Below, piece by piece: positions 1-15,036 of a stretch of DNA of 64,000 nucleotides. The first letter of the stretch is position 1; each line of letters starts with the position of its first letter. The notes below the pieces were generated by a model, which saw nothing but the letters and a program-made list of their open reading frames with translations, was not told the DNA's origin and made no database searches. Source of the stretch: Amoebidium appalachense (Eukaryota; Ichthyosporea); contig CAVNZM010000014.1 of assembly GCA_963693365.1 (NCBI GenBank), forward strand, positions 3,224,001 to 3,288,000. The letters are read 5' to 3'. Made by a program: the position numbers and the translations under genes.

Positions 1-9
1 TAGGGGGGC

Positions 10-192
<183 letters not shown>

Positions 193-350
193 AACGAGGG
201 TGGGAGGGGGGAGAAGGGGGGGAGGGGGCCCGGGGGGGAGGGGGAGGGGGAGGGGGGAGAAATAGGCGGGGATAGTGGTGGTGTTCGTGGGGGTATGGTG
301 GTGGTGGGTGGGTGGGTGGACCCCCTAGTGTGTGTGTGTGTGTGTGTGTG

Positions 351-2507
351 TTGTGAAACTTCGGAGAAAATGCGCAATGTGCTTTCCAGTGTTGGCAGTG
401 CATGGAATGATTGGTTACCAACATTCCCTTGAGCAAAAAGAAATCATACAGCATACATTCCCCCGAGGAAAAAAATCAAGTGAGATTAAAGTAGCCGTAT
501 GAAGAATGGTTGTGATGAATTTCAAAACGGCAACAGCACCACTCCAGCCCATTTTCATCGCTGTCATATTATTGCGGCAAGGGTATATATGATCAAATCG
601 TGCATGTACATTCATCACACCATGTCACACATGCGCCACACCTATGAAAGTTTGCTTTGTACCTGGGCGTTCCATTTCTTCTCCCCCCATGTGATAATCA
701 GAAGCTGGCTTGCATTAACACAAAAAAATGTCTTGTTGCACTCGTGCGGTTTTTCGACTTGGAATGGGGTCACAATTTTATGGTGTATTTGAATTTGCGC
801 AGTCGCTGAAATCCATGGATTTGTATACATTCACATGCATGCAATGCCGCGGTCTTGGGTTGTGCCCACGGCTCCGCGTATATACTGTAGGAACCTCGGA
901 AGGTGTTGATCATGATAAACATTAATGACACTAATATTGGTACTGTGTGCATGTGGGAGCAGGGGACTTTGAAAACTGAGTGTGAAGGATTCTAGTTGTG
1001 TATGTGTGCGTTTTCGGAATCATAACACACACTCTGTAATGTGATGCCACACACGGTTTTTGTTCCCCCAGTGTATATACCATGCTACATGAAAGGTTTT
1101 CTAATACTCCCAGGCCATTGAATCGATGCTTCGAAGTGTTCGCTGCAATTCCCAGTCCTCGGCAAAGCCTCCATCCCCCCCCCCCCCCCCCCCCCCCCCC
1201 GTTTCATCTTTTCAGATACGTTTACCGTAGCCCCTCTTTTCTGTTCGAATGGGTAAAAAGGAGAAGGGGTAAGGAGAGGGTGGGGAGAAGGCCTAAAGCA
1301 CTCGTTTTCTTTTGAAATTTACACACCCTCAAGGGTACCACCTACTTTCGTTGAACTTCGCCAAATACGTCGCACTGCAAGACTTGGGGGAGATTGAAGT
1401 TGTGTGTGCACGGGTTCGACACAACAGAAAACATAGGCCGAAAGGGCGAGCAGCTTTTTATAGAAGGGAAGGCCAAGAAATGGCTTGGAGCCGGTGAATG
1501 GTAAGGGCCCCGTTTTGTGGGTGCTCGCTCTTCGGCTTTGCTCTTGGTTCGTGGGTGAGAATCGTGGCGACCAATCAACTGGAACTTCAAATACTTTCAA
1601 GATCTGCTTGAGTCCCCCTCTCTAAATTTTCTCACTAGATTAAAAGTATTCTCGGCTGCACCCAAAAGTTTAAGTAAAGATATATAGTTTTGTAATGTAT
1701 AATATTTACACTTAACTACAATTAGTGTATGGATTGGTTAATAAGGATAACACGGGCACAAATATACTGAATTCATGCGAGACGTTTCATTTCCTACCCA
1801 GGAGAAAAATGTCATGATGGTGTAGGGGGATTCCCTGCCTCTCTGCGTGCTACTGTGGAGCGGCAAAGTGGCTCATAGAGCTTTTAGATTGGCTTACACT
1901 TACTTTTATTCTATTGGTTCATCAAGCACCATAAAAGCACAATAACCATATATGGTATACATCTGGTGTGTCACAGGTAGAGCAGAGTACAGTAGCCGAA
2001 AAAATGGTACCTGAGCTGACATATGTTTCATTAGCTAATAATATAGATATAGTTCAAATATTTTGAAGGGCTTTGCGAACCGTGCACAGTTTAGGCCCAG
2101 CACTCAGCAGCACGCCGTGTAGCCTACTCAGTAATGTACATATAGCACATATTCAACGGTCACATGTTCAAGCAGCAACGTCCTGATTGGATCTACACGT
2201 ATCATGCTTACGTCATCAGAATGGAGCAAAAAACGAGAAAACGGAAGAGTCTGAAACTGGTTGAAACACAGTTCGTGCGGCCTGTTTACGTATACAGGAC
2301 TGTAATACTTGGCAGAAAAGGAAAAGAGAAACCCAAGGTTGCAGCCTGAGATATATGCTGTAGATTTAGGCCCTGAACTTGCTCTTACACAATCAAGTTG
2401 GGGTGGAAAATGAGTTAGCGTTGCGCTTGCAGAAGGAAATAGGGAGGGGAACGAGAGGAAGAAAACTAGGAGGGGAGAGAGAGAGGGAAAACACAGCGGC
2501 AGGGAAA
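351..2507. other. Spacer upstream of the carrier gene
   Basis: I see no supported gene here. The stretch is mixed-composition DNA with a C run near 1172-1200 and only short chance reading frames without splice signals or family likeness. The last part must contain the promoter and 5' leader of the carrier gene, but I found no clear TATA box or CCAAT box that I would stake a claim on. Confidence 0.5.
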
Positions 2508-2896
2508 ATGGATGCCCATGCTAAAATCCATGCGTCATCCCTGCCACGCGATGGCCTGGGGAGAAGTACGGAGGCGGATGTTCTTGGATTTTTTGCTTGG
2601 TTCCAATCGTTTGTGCCCTTGAAAAGCGCGGAGTCGGCATCGCTTTTTTGGACAACATGCGCACTGCACTTTTTCATCATCAGTGCGTTTTACTGCTCCA
2701 GGTATGTTAGTTATGTTGCTGGATCAATAACTGTTTGGACGTAATCCATATGCAAAAAAAATCTTGTCGTATGCAAGAAAAATTTGTGAGAGTTTTCTTG
2801 TAGGAGTAGAAGAGAAGGTAGCCACATGTGGCAGGGGCTTGGCTATTGAGTGAAGATAGAACCGGTTGAGGAGGGGTGGAAGGGGGAGGTGAGGCT

Positions 2897-2937
<41 letters not shown>

Positions 2938-3740
2938 GGGGGGGGGGGGGGGAGGGGGGGGGGGGGAGGGGGGCAGGCATAAGGTTAGGGAAAGAGGGAG
3001 GGTAAGGTGGCAATAAGGGACTAAGAAATACGGTGAAAGGGAAATGCACGAGTGCATGTGGAAGGATGCAAGAGGAACTTAAGCATGGCAAGGGAGAAAG
3101 GGCGGAGGAGGAGATGGGATTGCAAACGTGGGTATCTGGGCTAGATACCAGAAGCGGAGGTTTTTGGAACATGTATGTAGTCTGTTTGCGAGTGTCTTTG
3201 CTGATTCTTGTTTAGGCCTCCTGTGTTAACGATTTCCTGGAAGTCTGAACTATTGTGCTCCCTTGTTGGTGACATGGTGCACAAGGAAGGAAAGGTGAGG
3301 GGGGGAGCGGCTAGCATCCGTATGCGCGTGTATATTTTTTGGCGGCTTGTGTGAATAAGGATGACTGTGTCCAAGAATGTGTAAGTGCATGTATGTCCAA
3401 GCATAAAGTGCTCTACAAACTGCATTGTCCGTTGGCTAACATCAATGCAGCCCTGTGAGAGATGAGGTTGGGGTGCAGACGAAACAGAGCCAGCTGCCGT
3501 ATTTTTTTGCAGGCACACTATTGGTGAGTTGTATGCTGTATTCCGAGGTCCACCGCTTTGAAGCACGTACCGCACAGACACACTTGCAAAGAAAAACATA
3601 TGTATATTTGATTGTGGTATGTAGCGGTGGCGGCCGGGGGGAGAGGGGGTGAGCGGGGGGAAGGGGGGGGGGGGTGGGGGGGGGGGGAGCAGTGGGGTGT
3701 GGGGAGGGGATGGGAAGAGGGTGCACGGGGGTAGAGCCCC

Positions 3741-3781
<41 letters not shown>

Positions 3782-4314
3782 GGGGGAGGGGGGAGGTGAC
3801 GAAGGTGCGTGTTGGTGTGGGTGTGGGTGTGTGGGGGGGGGGACGGGGGGACGAAGGTGTTGTCGGTTAATTTTCATGGATACATCATGGATAGGCCGTC
3901 ATTAGCTTTGAAATTTTTTGGGGGGAATTCTTTTTTTCGGGATGTGGGGTGGGGGGGGTGGGGAGGGTGGGTGGGAAGAGGTGGATGTTGTCTCGTTGTT
4001 TTGCGTACACTTTGAGCTTGATGGCGATGCTGTTCTATGTGGTGCGCTGCGTTCCTCTGTATGTATCGTTGTCAATCCTACTGTGCACGTATCATTATCC
4101 CTGGTAGTGTGTACCTGATGCTAACTGCCCTCCCCCCCCCCCCCCCCCCCCCCCCCCCCAACCCCCACCTCCCTCCCCCTTCCAACCCCCTGCTCCCCGC
4201 CCCCCTCTCTTCCAACCCACTCCACCCCCTCTTCCTCTTTCCCCTGCCACCTCCCCTCTTATTCCCCTCCTACCGACTTCTTGAACCCACACATCCTACC
4301 CTACACCACCACAA

Positions 4315-4350
<36 letters not shown>

Positions 4351-4729
4351 ACCCCCACCCCCTTCCCCTCCCCTCCATCCCACCCTCCCTTGCCCTCCCG
4401 CGCCCCCCTTCCCCCTTCCCCCTTCCCCCTTCCCCCTTCCCCTCCCCCTCCCCCCCCCTTCCCCCCCCCTCCTTCGCACCCTCCCTTGTCCTCCATAGGG
4501 CACGATGATAGTGAATCCAGCCTACAGTTTTGTCACAGCAAAGTATCCCCTCTCTACCGTGGTACCGTGGCTATACAGGGGGTTTGCTATAGTAAACCTG
4601 TCCTTCTTTTTTGGTAGGTGGTTTTTCTGTATATCTTTTAGTTCCTGTTTATTCCAAGCCCCCCTCCCCCCCCCCCCCCCCCCCCCCCCCCCTCCCTGCC
4701 CTCTTCTTCGGCCTGCACATTTTTTTTTT

Positions 4730-4777
<48 letters not shown>

Positions 4778-5156
4778 GGGTATTGTTTTTTTTTTTGTTA
4801 CGTTGTTTGTTTGGTCTTTTGGTGTTTCTCCACTTCCATATTTCCAACCCTCTAATGCATTCTTCCCCCCCCCCCTTCCATCACGTACTCATGCTGCATG
4901 TTGGCGGTGTGTTTTTTCTGTCAACACATAGCTAGTGTCTAAGTTGGCATTTCTCGGAGTGATGTCATTACAATGTCATCATGATGTCGATATGAGGAAT
5001 GATCTAATGGTTGTCTGTGCTTTTATTGATATATGGTGGTGGTGGTGGTGGTGGTGGTGGTGGTGGTGGTGGTGGTGGGGGGGGGGGGGGGGGCTATCAG
5101 TCAGTCATACGCTTGCTCACTCACACTCATTTACACACACACACTCTCTCTCTCTC

Positions 5157-5188
<32 letters not shown>

Positions 5189-5783
5189 TTTCTCCCCACC
5201 TTCTCTTTTTTTTCTTCTCGGCAGGCATGAGGGGCAACTCGAGTGTAGGTGTTGGGTGGCTATTCTAAGTGTGGGTGGGTGTGTTTGCGCTGTTCAACAC
5301 GCCACTCTTCTGGAGTGTCGCAGGGAAACAAAAACTATACTGTGAAATCAAAAATATACCTGGAGAAAACATCACAACCTATTAATTGTTATAGAAGTAA
5401 CTCTTTTTCTTCCCCATTTTTTTCTCTTGCAGGTATGAGCGGGGATTCGAGTGTAGGTGTGGGGTGGCTGTTCTACGTGTGGGTGGGTGTGTTTGCGCTG
5501 TTCAACACGTCACTCTTCTGGAGTGTGGCCTCAAATACCTTCGACCAGGAGGCGGCAACTAGACTCTACGGCCTGATTGCTGCAGGCACGTACCCTGTGT
5601 TTTATTTTTATTTTTTATTTATTTTTATTTTATTTTTATTTTTTGGGTGGGGGGAGGAGGGGGGGAGGGGGGTTGGGGGAGGGAGGGACAGGGAATGGGG
5701 AGGGGGAGAAGGGTCATCGTCGATGTGGGTCAAGGGAGAGGGGGAATCGGGAGGGGGGATGCACGGCTTTCTTCTTCTTCTTT

Positions 5784-5847
<64 letters not shown>

Positions 5848-5885
5848 TGATTTGCCTGGACTTTTTTTCTTTTTTTTTTCTTTTT

Positions 5886-5916
<31 letters not shown>

Positions 5917-6032
5917 GTGGGGGGGGGGGGAAGGGGGTGGGGGAAGGGAGGGGGAGCGGGGGGAGGGGAGATCTGCGGAATGACAAGGAATTTTTTTAGG
6001 TGGGTGGGTGGGTGGGTGTGGGGGGAGGGGGG

Positions 6033-6083
<51 letters not shown>

Positions 6084-6134
6084 GGGGGCAGAGGGGGGGG
6101 GAGGGGGAGGGTTATAAGATGGTTGTGTGTTGTG

Positions 6135-6165
<31 letters not shown>

Positions 6166-6185
6166 GTGGGGGAAAGGGGAAATGT

Positions 6186-6233
<48 letters not shown>

Positions 6234-6857
6234 CTAAGATGGTTATTGGCCACACATTGACTGATTTGAGTTTTGACACAGGTGGAACCTTAGGGCAAAT
6301 CTTCGGCAGTGGTAAGCACCTCCCTATAACCCCCCTCCCCCCCCCCCCTATCTCTCCTACCTTTTTTTGGGTGGTGGTGGTGGTGGTGGTGGGGGGGGGG
6401 GGGGGGGGCAACACCTCTTCTTGAGGTCAATCTTGGCTTCCCTGGGATCTCCCCTCCCCCCCATGTTCCCTGCACATCCTCCCTCGGTCAGGTAACTGCT
6501 TGTCTACTCTAACATGGGTGTAAGCATACAGGAGTTTACAGGAGCCAACCGAGCACGGGCACAGGCACAGACACATGCACAAAACAGCACACTACACACG
6601 CGCGCGCGCATATATACAATACCACACTACACACACCTACATGTATACAATAGCACACTACACAGACTTACATATATACTATAGCACACTACACGCACAT
6701 GCATATATACAATAGTTTATTACACACACACGCATATATACGATAGCACACTACACACATGCATATATACACTAGCACACTACACACACACCTTCATACA
6801 CACAATAGCACACTACACACACATACATAAACAAACCAGCGCACAACCCCACATTTT

Positions 6858-6928
<71 letters not shown>

Positions 6929-7930
6929 AAACAGGCACGAACATACATGCTCTGGAACACCTGTCCATCTGCAACAAACATCATGTCCAGCTTTAGAGGC
7001 TGGGCAACAAAGTTCGAGAGATCTCTAACCCAGTTGTGAATTGGTGTTGCTAATAAGAGATCTTCGTGTGAAGGGTCGGTGGGGTGGGGTGGGTGCGGTG
7101 GGTGGGTGGGTGGGTGGGTGGGTGGTGGTGGTGGTGGTGGGGGGGGGGGGGGGGGGGGGGGGAGGGGGGGGATAAGGGCATGGGGGAAGATACAGAAAGG
7201 AGGTCGGGGGGGCGCGTGGGGGTGGGGGGGGGGGGGGGGGGGGGAGGGGGGGGGGATAAGGGCATGGGGGAAGATACAGAAAGGAGGTCGGGGGGGCGCG
7301 TGGGGGTGGGGGGGGGGGGGGGGGGGGGGGAGGGTTGGGTTTGAAAAGGGGGGGGGGGGGCAGGAGGGTTGGAGAGAAATGGATATTGGAAAATTGTGCA
7401 GGGTTTCCCAACACAGGCATCCAGATATTGTTAGCACACCTTCGGTATATGGATTGAAATATAGTAGCTCGAACTTCATCTATGGCTGATAGTATTTTGC
7501 CTATCATTTATCGAAAATAGTTGCCAGCCTTCTTATGCATATTCATTCATTAAAGGCTCACGTTATATTTACATGTCTGACGATTCCTCACCTTCCCATA
7601 GAGGGCCTCTAATACCGGACCTTCCATATGCGGTCAATTATATCTCTATAATCTTTATCATTATGTTCTTATAGTCTATTTTTCGCATTATATTTGTATG
7701 TAGTCTTTAAAATTATGTTCTTATTGTTTTTTTTTGCATCATATTTGGATCCTAAAGCTCTAATTAAAGCTCAGCATGTATGACTAATAAAAGCTCACCT
7801 TTCCATATATGGCAGTTATTGCCGGCTGGCTTGCGGCACGCTTTGGCACCGTTTCCTGTCTGCTTGCATCGGCTCTTTTCCTCGAGTGTGGCAGTCGATG
7901 TGTTGTGAGAGTATGTCTTCCTCCCCCCCC

Positions 7931-7963
<33 letters not shown>

Positions 7964-10900
7964 ACTCACTCCCCCCCCCCCCCCCCCCCCTCATCGCCTC
8001 CTCTTCATTCCCTTCCCCCCTCCTCTCTCTCTGCCTTTCCCCCCCCCCCCCCCCCCCCCCCCTCCGCACATCCCTCTCCTCTCACGGCTCAATCTCTCAG
8101 GAGCAACAATGCCAGACATTCTTTTCCTATACAGACATACTTTGTTTGGTGGATGGGAGAGAGAAGGAGAAAAGAATCTGACCGGGCAACGGGGAAAGGG
8201 GGAGGGGGGAGGGGGGAGGACACGGGGAGAGTGTGTGTGTGTGTGTGTGTGAGGGCCGGGGGGAAGGGGGGGTGGAGAGAGTGTGTGTGAGTGTGTTTGT
8301 GTGTGGGGGGGGGGGGGGGGGGGGGGGGAGGAGGGGGGGGCGGCTTGGAAATCGCTTATCATGCCCTACACATCAAACATGTGGATATTGAGGATTGTTT
8401 TTTGCACGATTGGGCAGAAAGAATCCCCCACCCCAACACCATTTCATTTTGTGTGGAAGAGGCTCGCAACATGCTATGGAAGGGACGGCCGCACATTCAC
8501 ACCCGTCTTTTTTGAACATCTGTAAACTTGTGTGTGGTCCCCAATAATACCCGTGCGGCCGCCCCCTCCCCCACCCCCCCACCGCCCCCCCCACCCCCCC
8601 CCTTCTCCTTTGCAGACAAACAAAAAGAAAGCACAGACACACACAGTCCTGCACACCTTTTAACACAGCCGTTGTTCTACTCCCCCCCCCCTCATAAGCA
8701 ACCCTGCTCGTCTCTGATCAAGACGGGTGACCTACTCATGTTCAAGTGAAACAGTATCTGAGTTGGGTTTCGTTAACGAGGGGAATAGGTCGAAACTCGG
8801 GTACTGTGGATGACGTGGGCCCCCCCTGAGGATGGGCTCTGCTTATTATGCATACTCTTTATGTATGGCTTGCATTCTGCATCGTGTTATCCGTTTGTTC
8901 TTGTGTACTTCGTACTTTTTGACGCATTCAAAACCCCCCTCCCCCTCCCCCACCACCACCACCACCACCACCACCTACCCACCCCCCACACTCACACCCA
9001 TGCCTCACACTCACAACCCCCCCCCCCCCCCCCCCCCCCCCCCCGATGCTGCTGTCTGAGTTGGAGAGTCGTATATACGCGGGCTAAGGGGTCGAAACTC
9101 AGACGCAATTGATGACTTGGGCCCTCCCTGAGGATGGGCTCTGCTTATGACGCATACTGTGCGCATGGCTGATGTTGCATACTTGAATGTTTGCCTTTGC
9201 ATGTGTCCTGCACCATGCTTCTCATCGTGTATGCGTACTTCGTAACGTGTTCCGCATTCAACCCCCCCCCCCCCCCCCCCATCCCTTCCCCCCCCCCTCC
9301 CCCTCTTTGCCCTATCCACCCACCCACCTCCCCACCGACACCCTTTCAAACTGAGACACAAGCATGGACTCCTACCTACCCACTCACAACACCCGCCTTG
9401 TACCTGCGCATCTCCCCCCACCCCTCCCCCCCCCCAACACACACACACACACCTACCCCCACCCTTAGCTATCCACACACACACTTGCACTTGAGCACAT
9501 GCATGCATGCACATCCACACCCACCCACTCATCCCTCCCCCCCTCCCCCCCCCTCCCCCTCCCCCTCCCCCTGCCCCTCCCCTCCCCCTCCCCTTACCGC
9601 TCCTCCCCCTCCCGCTCCCTCTTTCCCCCCCCCCCTCTCCCCCTCCCCCCCCCCCCCTCCCCTCACACACACACACACACACACACACAAACACCTACAA
9701 ACCAGATAGCAAAACACGGCAAGTTGGGTCGCTTGGACGCCCGCGGACGCGCCCAAACAGGTGACCAACCCGCCCGTCGTCGCTCATCCGGAGGGTTAGT
9801 TCTGACACGGGGATTCCGAGTGGTTCTCCGATCCCCCATGTTGCTTGGGATTGCAGCGTAGGTTATCCCCCCCTTCTCGCCCCCTCCCTCCCCCCTCCCC
9901 CCCCCCCCCCCCCCCCCCCTCCTTCCCTGTCCGCATCTCTGCCTGCATGCTTTTAATTTGTACCGTTTTATGTTTTATTTTGGGGTTTTTTTTGTTTTTG
10001 TGACCATTTATCTTTTGTCCTTTGGTGTCTTCTCCATATCGCCAACCCTCGAACGCAGACATCATCCCCCCTCCCCCCCTCCCCTCCCCCCTCCCCAGCG
10101 GGCATGTGCTGGTTCAAAGACACACAAAGGAACACACACTAATGTAGCCACACATACACATTCGGTGCGAGGCTAGTGTGTGAGGTGTGTGGGCAAAGCG
10201 TGCAGAGCTCACCTTCAGGCAAACATAGACACAAGCTTACACATGCACACACAGGCACACGCACACAACCACACTTGACACGCACACACCCTTAGCGTGC
10301 GGACACACACACACGTTTGCAGGGGCCGTTCTTTATCTGTAATCTGATTTGCTGCACAATTTCAGACCATTTTTTTTTGATTCTCATTGGCCCGCTACAT
10401 GATTTCTAACCATTTATGGTTATTTTCTCTGTTTTTTTTTGTTCATCACTGACAGAGCCACCCATTCACCATCTAAACACCTCACCGAGCAATATTAACC
10501 CAGCGGCCAGGTGTACACACACACACACATACACTATCTCCATTTTACAAATATATGTCTAATAACCTTTCATGGTTATCTTTCACCTATAATGATCAAT
10601 GTCTTTTATGGGCGTCTTTCACATATATCAACCTTTAATGGTTGTATTTCACGTCAACGTTTAGTTTTATGTTGTCTTTCACGTATACCAACCTTTTATG
10701 GTTATTCTTTACGTACATTAACCTTTTATGGTTATCTTTCACACACGGCCATCGGCCAGTGCAGCTACAGCTTCCTCAGCAAGATGAATTCCTCCTTTGT
10801 GTATTTGGCCTTCCTCACCATGTGGGCTGGCAACCAGACATCCTCCGGGGACCGTGTTTCCTTCATTGCTTCACTAAATACCTATGTGGGGTTTTTAACT

Positions 10901-11545
10901 CTTGGTATGTAAACCCCCCCTTCCCACACCACAACCAACCCCCTCCCCTCTCCCCCCCCACACACACACTCGCACACACACACACAGAGTGACACAAACA
11001 CAAACGTTGCACGCAGGTGCACGCGCGCCCGCGCATACACACACACGCGCGCGCGCGCGCTCACACGGTGTCATACGCACACACACACACACACACACGT
11101 ACACACACAGACACTTGCGCACACGGGCATGGTCGCGTGTGAACGTCGCACGTACATGCACACACACGCACACACACATACACACATACACACACACGCT
11201 TATCTCATTGTGGATAAATTTTGGCACCCTCCTTAGAATGAGCCCTACCCATGTTACAGGTTCCGTATGTGTTCGACATTGCACGTCCCCATTACTACGT
11301 TATCGCGCGTCACCCGCTTTGCACTGTGTAACACAATTTACCCCCCCCCCCCCCCCCCCCCCCAACCAGCCCCCCCCAACCTCAGACGCAATTGATGACT
11401 TGGGCCCTCCCTGAGGATGGGCTCTGCTTATGACGCATACTGTGCGCATGACTGATGTTGCATACTTGAATATTTGCCTTTGCATGTGTCCTGCACCATG
11501 CTTCTCATCGTGTATGCGTACTTCGTACGGTGTTCCACATTCAAC

Positions 11546-11599
<54 letters not shown>

Positions 11600-11706
11600 C
11601 GCCCCATTCCCCTCCTTTTCCCCCTTCACACGCTCTAGAGACCATTCGGAAATTCATGTCGTGTAAGTGATTTGGGTGCTTGTGTTACGGTTTCAATATT
11701 CTGTTG

Positions 11707-11749
<43 letters not shown>

Positions 11750-12045
11750 GTCTGGACATTGAGACCTGCGTGTGGGTGTGTATGTTATGTATTTTTTAAT
11801 ACATTATGGCAGCCATGTATAAAGGAGCGTACGGTCTGAGTGGTGGTTAGGTAGAATTTATAGTGAGAGGATAGAGAGATGGAGGAGGGGAGGAGGGGAG
11901 GGGGATGGAATGGGGGGAGATTTGGGGGGGGGGGGGGGGGGGGGAGGGGGGGAGGGGGGGGAGGGGCTCTTCTGTTGCAAGCAACTGGGCAACCTCGAGG
12001 GTTAACTCGGGCGTCCAACAAGAACCTTATCTCAGCCCCACCAGC

Positions 12046-12092
<47 letters not shown>

Positions 12093-12245
12093 TTCTTTTT
12101 TTTTTCCTTTGGGGGGTGGGGGGTGGGGGGGGAGGGTTGGAGTGGGTTGGAGTAGAAGGGAACGGGGTTGATGAAAGTTAGAACACAACTTTTTAGCAGG
12201 AAGAGCATAACATCCGAGGGGACTGCCTGGGGATGGGAGGAGGGG

Positions 12246-12287
<42 letters not shown>

Positions 12288-13320
12288 GTTTTTGATTGTG
12301 CGGGTTGTGGTGATGTGAGAAAACGGGAGAAAAGGAGAAGTTGCTCCCCTCTCTCCGTGTGTGCAGACAACACTGAGTTTGGGGTTTGGCTTTTTGCAGG
12401 CTGTCAGCTTCTGGGTACAGGACCATTGATATCGAGAATGGGGGTGTCGGCTGGTTTGGTGCGTGTGACCCCCCCCCTTTTTTTCCCCTTTAAGCTTTCT
12501 TTGGAGAAGAAGAAATGTAGTGTCTTCTAAGTTAATTCAAATGTTGATATCGTTGATGGGGGGGATGTCTGGCTTGGTGGGTTTGCACTTCTTTCAGTAG
12601 GCATGCTGTTTGCCCTTCTTTCTTTAAGCGTGCTATGAAATACTGAAATGTCATGTCTATAAGTGTGCCTTTAAGTACCGTACTGATGTGTTGTTGCGCG
12701 TACCTCAAAAAAATCAGTTACTAACCTGCATTATACCCATTTTTCTGACGTGCATACCTATCCAATAATACACAGGGCCTGTTGTCGGCTGTGCATACTG
12801 GTGGGTATGTGCCTTTAAAACGTGTCGCTGGTTTTTGTATGTCGATTTTAAAGGAATCATATTATGTAACACACACCCTTTTTGCCCACGTTTCTGACAT
12901 ATATACCTATCCAAAAATACATAGGGCCTGTTGCCGCTGTGCATATTGGTGGGTATGTCTTGGATAGCCAACTATCCAACCCTGGCCGGTATATCTGCCC
13001 TCAAGATGGCTTACAGTATTTTCAGCTACTCGGTATCTAGGCCCTCAAAGGAAATTCTTTACACTGGTAAGAACCCCCCCCCCCCCCCCCCCTTCCCCTC
13101 ATCGTATTATGTGCTTGAAAACACGCACAAGTATATCTACACACACATACACATGTGCACGAACAAGCGCACACATGAACACGCCCACACACACTCACAC
13201 ACTCACACACTCACGGACACGGACACACACACATGTGTGCACGTCATGAACACACATGCGCGCACACAGTATGAACATGTGTGCGCCCACACACACACAT
13301 GCACACACGCACACACACAC

Positions 13321-13393
<73 letters not shown>

Positions 13394-14361
13394 AACCTGC
13401 CATCTATTGTGAAAACATGCACATGTATCATACCGTCTTTCCTCCCCATTGTGAATGCGCACTTAAGACTGCTCATCACCACACTGATAACCAGTACCAC
13501 ACACTTAATACATCAAAGAGTGCCAGTGAATGTCAATCTGTGCCCATATTGCGTAAACAAAAAAAGAACTCGCCATGATTTGGGCTTTTTACTTCATCCT
13601 GTCCTAACCCCCCCCCCCCCCCCCCCCCCCCCCCTTCCCCCCCTTCCCCCCCCCCCCCCCCCTCTCTCTCTCTCTCTCCCTCCCCCCCCCCCCCATTTCC
13701 CTCTCTCTCTCCCTCCCTCCCTCCTACTGTCTCTCTCTCTCTCCCCCCCGCCTCCCTCCCTTTATCACACACACACACACTCTCTCTCCCTCCCTCCCCT
13801 CCCTCCCCTCCCCCCCCCCCCCCCTCCCCTCCCCACCGTCTTCTCTCCCTTCCCCCCCCCCCCCCCCCCCCCCCCCACCTTTTTAGGGATGGATATGGAG
13901 GCACGGTTCATCGGCAAGAACCTGCTAGACCTTTTCATCACAAGGGCAGGCGATGCCACCGCAGCCACCGTATTTGGGCTTATAGTCAGAAAAGGTACCC
14001 TGTGTGGGTTTTAATGCATTTATTGGTGTGATGCTATTGGTTGCTTATCTCAGGAGATGGTTTTCTTTGAGTTATTGGTGTCTTGTAGTAGCTGTGATGA
14101 TAGTGTGGTGGTTGTGGTGAAAGGGGGCGAGTCGGGAAAGAGAGGGAAAGAGGGGATGGAGGGGGGTGAAGGGGGGGGAGGGGGGGGGGAGAGAGGTTGC
14201 AGGGAGAGAAGGGGGCGGTGGGGGAGGAGGGGGGGATGGGGAAGGGGCTCCTTCCACTCTTCACTCCGTGTCCCTAACTCTCACCCCCCCCACCCTCCCC
14301 CCAACTTACTGTCCTGCATCTGCGTTTTTCGCAGTGTATCGAATCTTTACCATGCTCAGCA

Positions 14362-14395
<34 letters not shown>

Positions 14396-14760
14396 TTCCC
14401 CTCCCTCTGCCTCCCCTCGTTGACGGGACTCACTTGGAGAATGGCCTGTTGATGTTGCATACCCTGTGCATGTGTTTGGTGCCAAATGTTTACGAAAAAA
14501 ATGCATGGTGTTCATGCTCTCTACTGCCTTCTCACCTTCCCCTTTCCCCCCTCCCACCCCCTGCCTTCCCTCCCCCTCCCGCGGTTCTTCCCCTTCCACC
14601 CCACCCCCCTCCCCACCACACCCCTCTCCCTCCCAATTCTTCCCCCCCCCAAAAAAAAAAATCCTTCCTCACCTCCCTCCCCCCCCCCCTCCCCCCCCTT
14701 CTCCCCCGAGAGGATGTGCAACTAGGCAACCCCGAGTACTACACGTTGATCTCCTTCCTC

Positions 14761-14791
<31 letters not shown>

Positions 14792-15005
14792 CCCACCCCA
14801 CCCCCACCCCTCTTCTTCTGTTGTGCTGCGTTCTCTTCTCCCCCTTGGGCCCTCCCTGAGGATGGGCTCTGCTCATGACGCATACTGTGCGCATGGCTGA
14901 TGTTGCATACTTGAATGTTTGCCTTTGCATGTGTCCTGCACCATGCTTCTCATCGTGTATGCTTACTTTGTACTGTGTTCAGCATTCAAACCCCCCCTAC
15001 CCCCC

Positions 15006-15036
<31 letters not shown>

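Noticed and set aside
3441-3877. Poly-Pro and poly-Gly open frames in C and G runs, here and throughout
   Set aside because: They follow directly from homopolymers, are open on both strands at once, and overlap introns of well-supported genes.
14335-14367. Possible extra carrier exon VYRIFTMLS after TTTTCGCAG
   Set aside because: There is no donor before the following C run, and joining exon 11 directly to 15055 already restores the family sequence and the total length.
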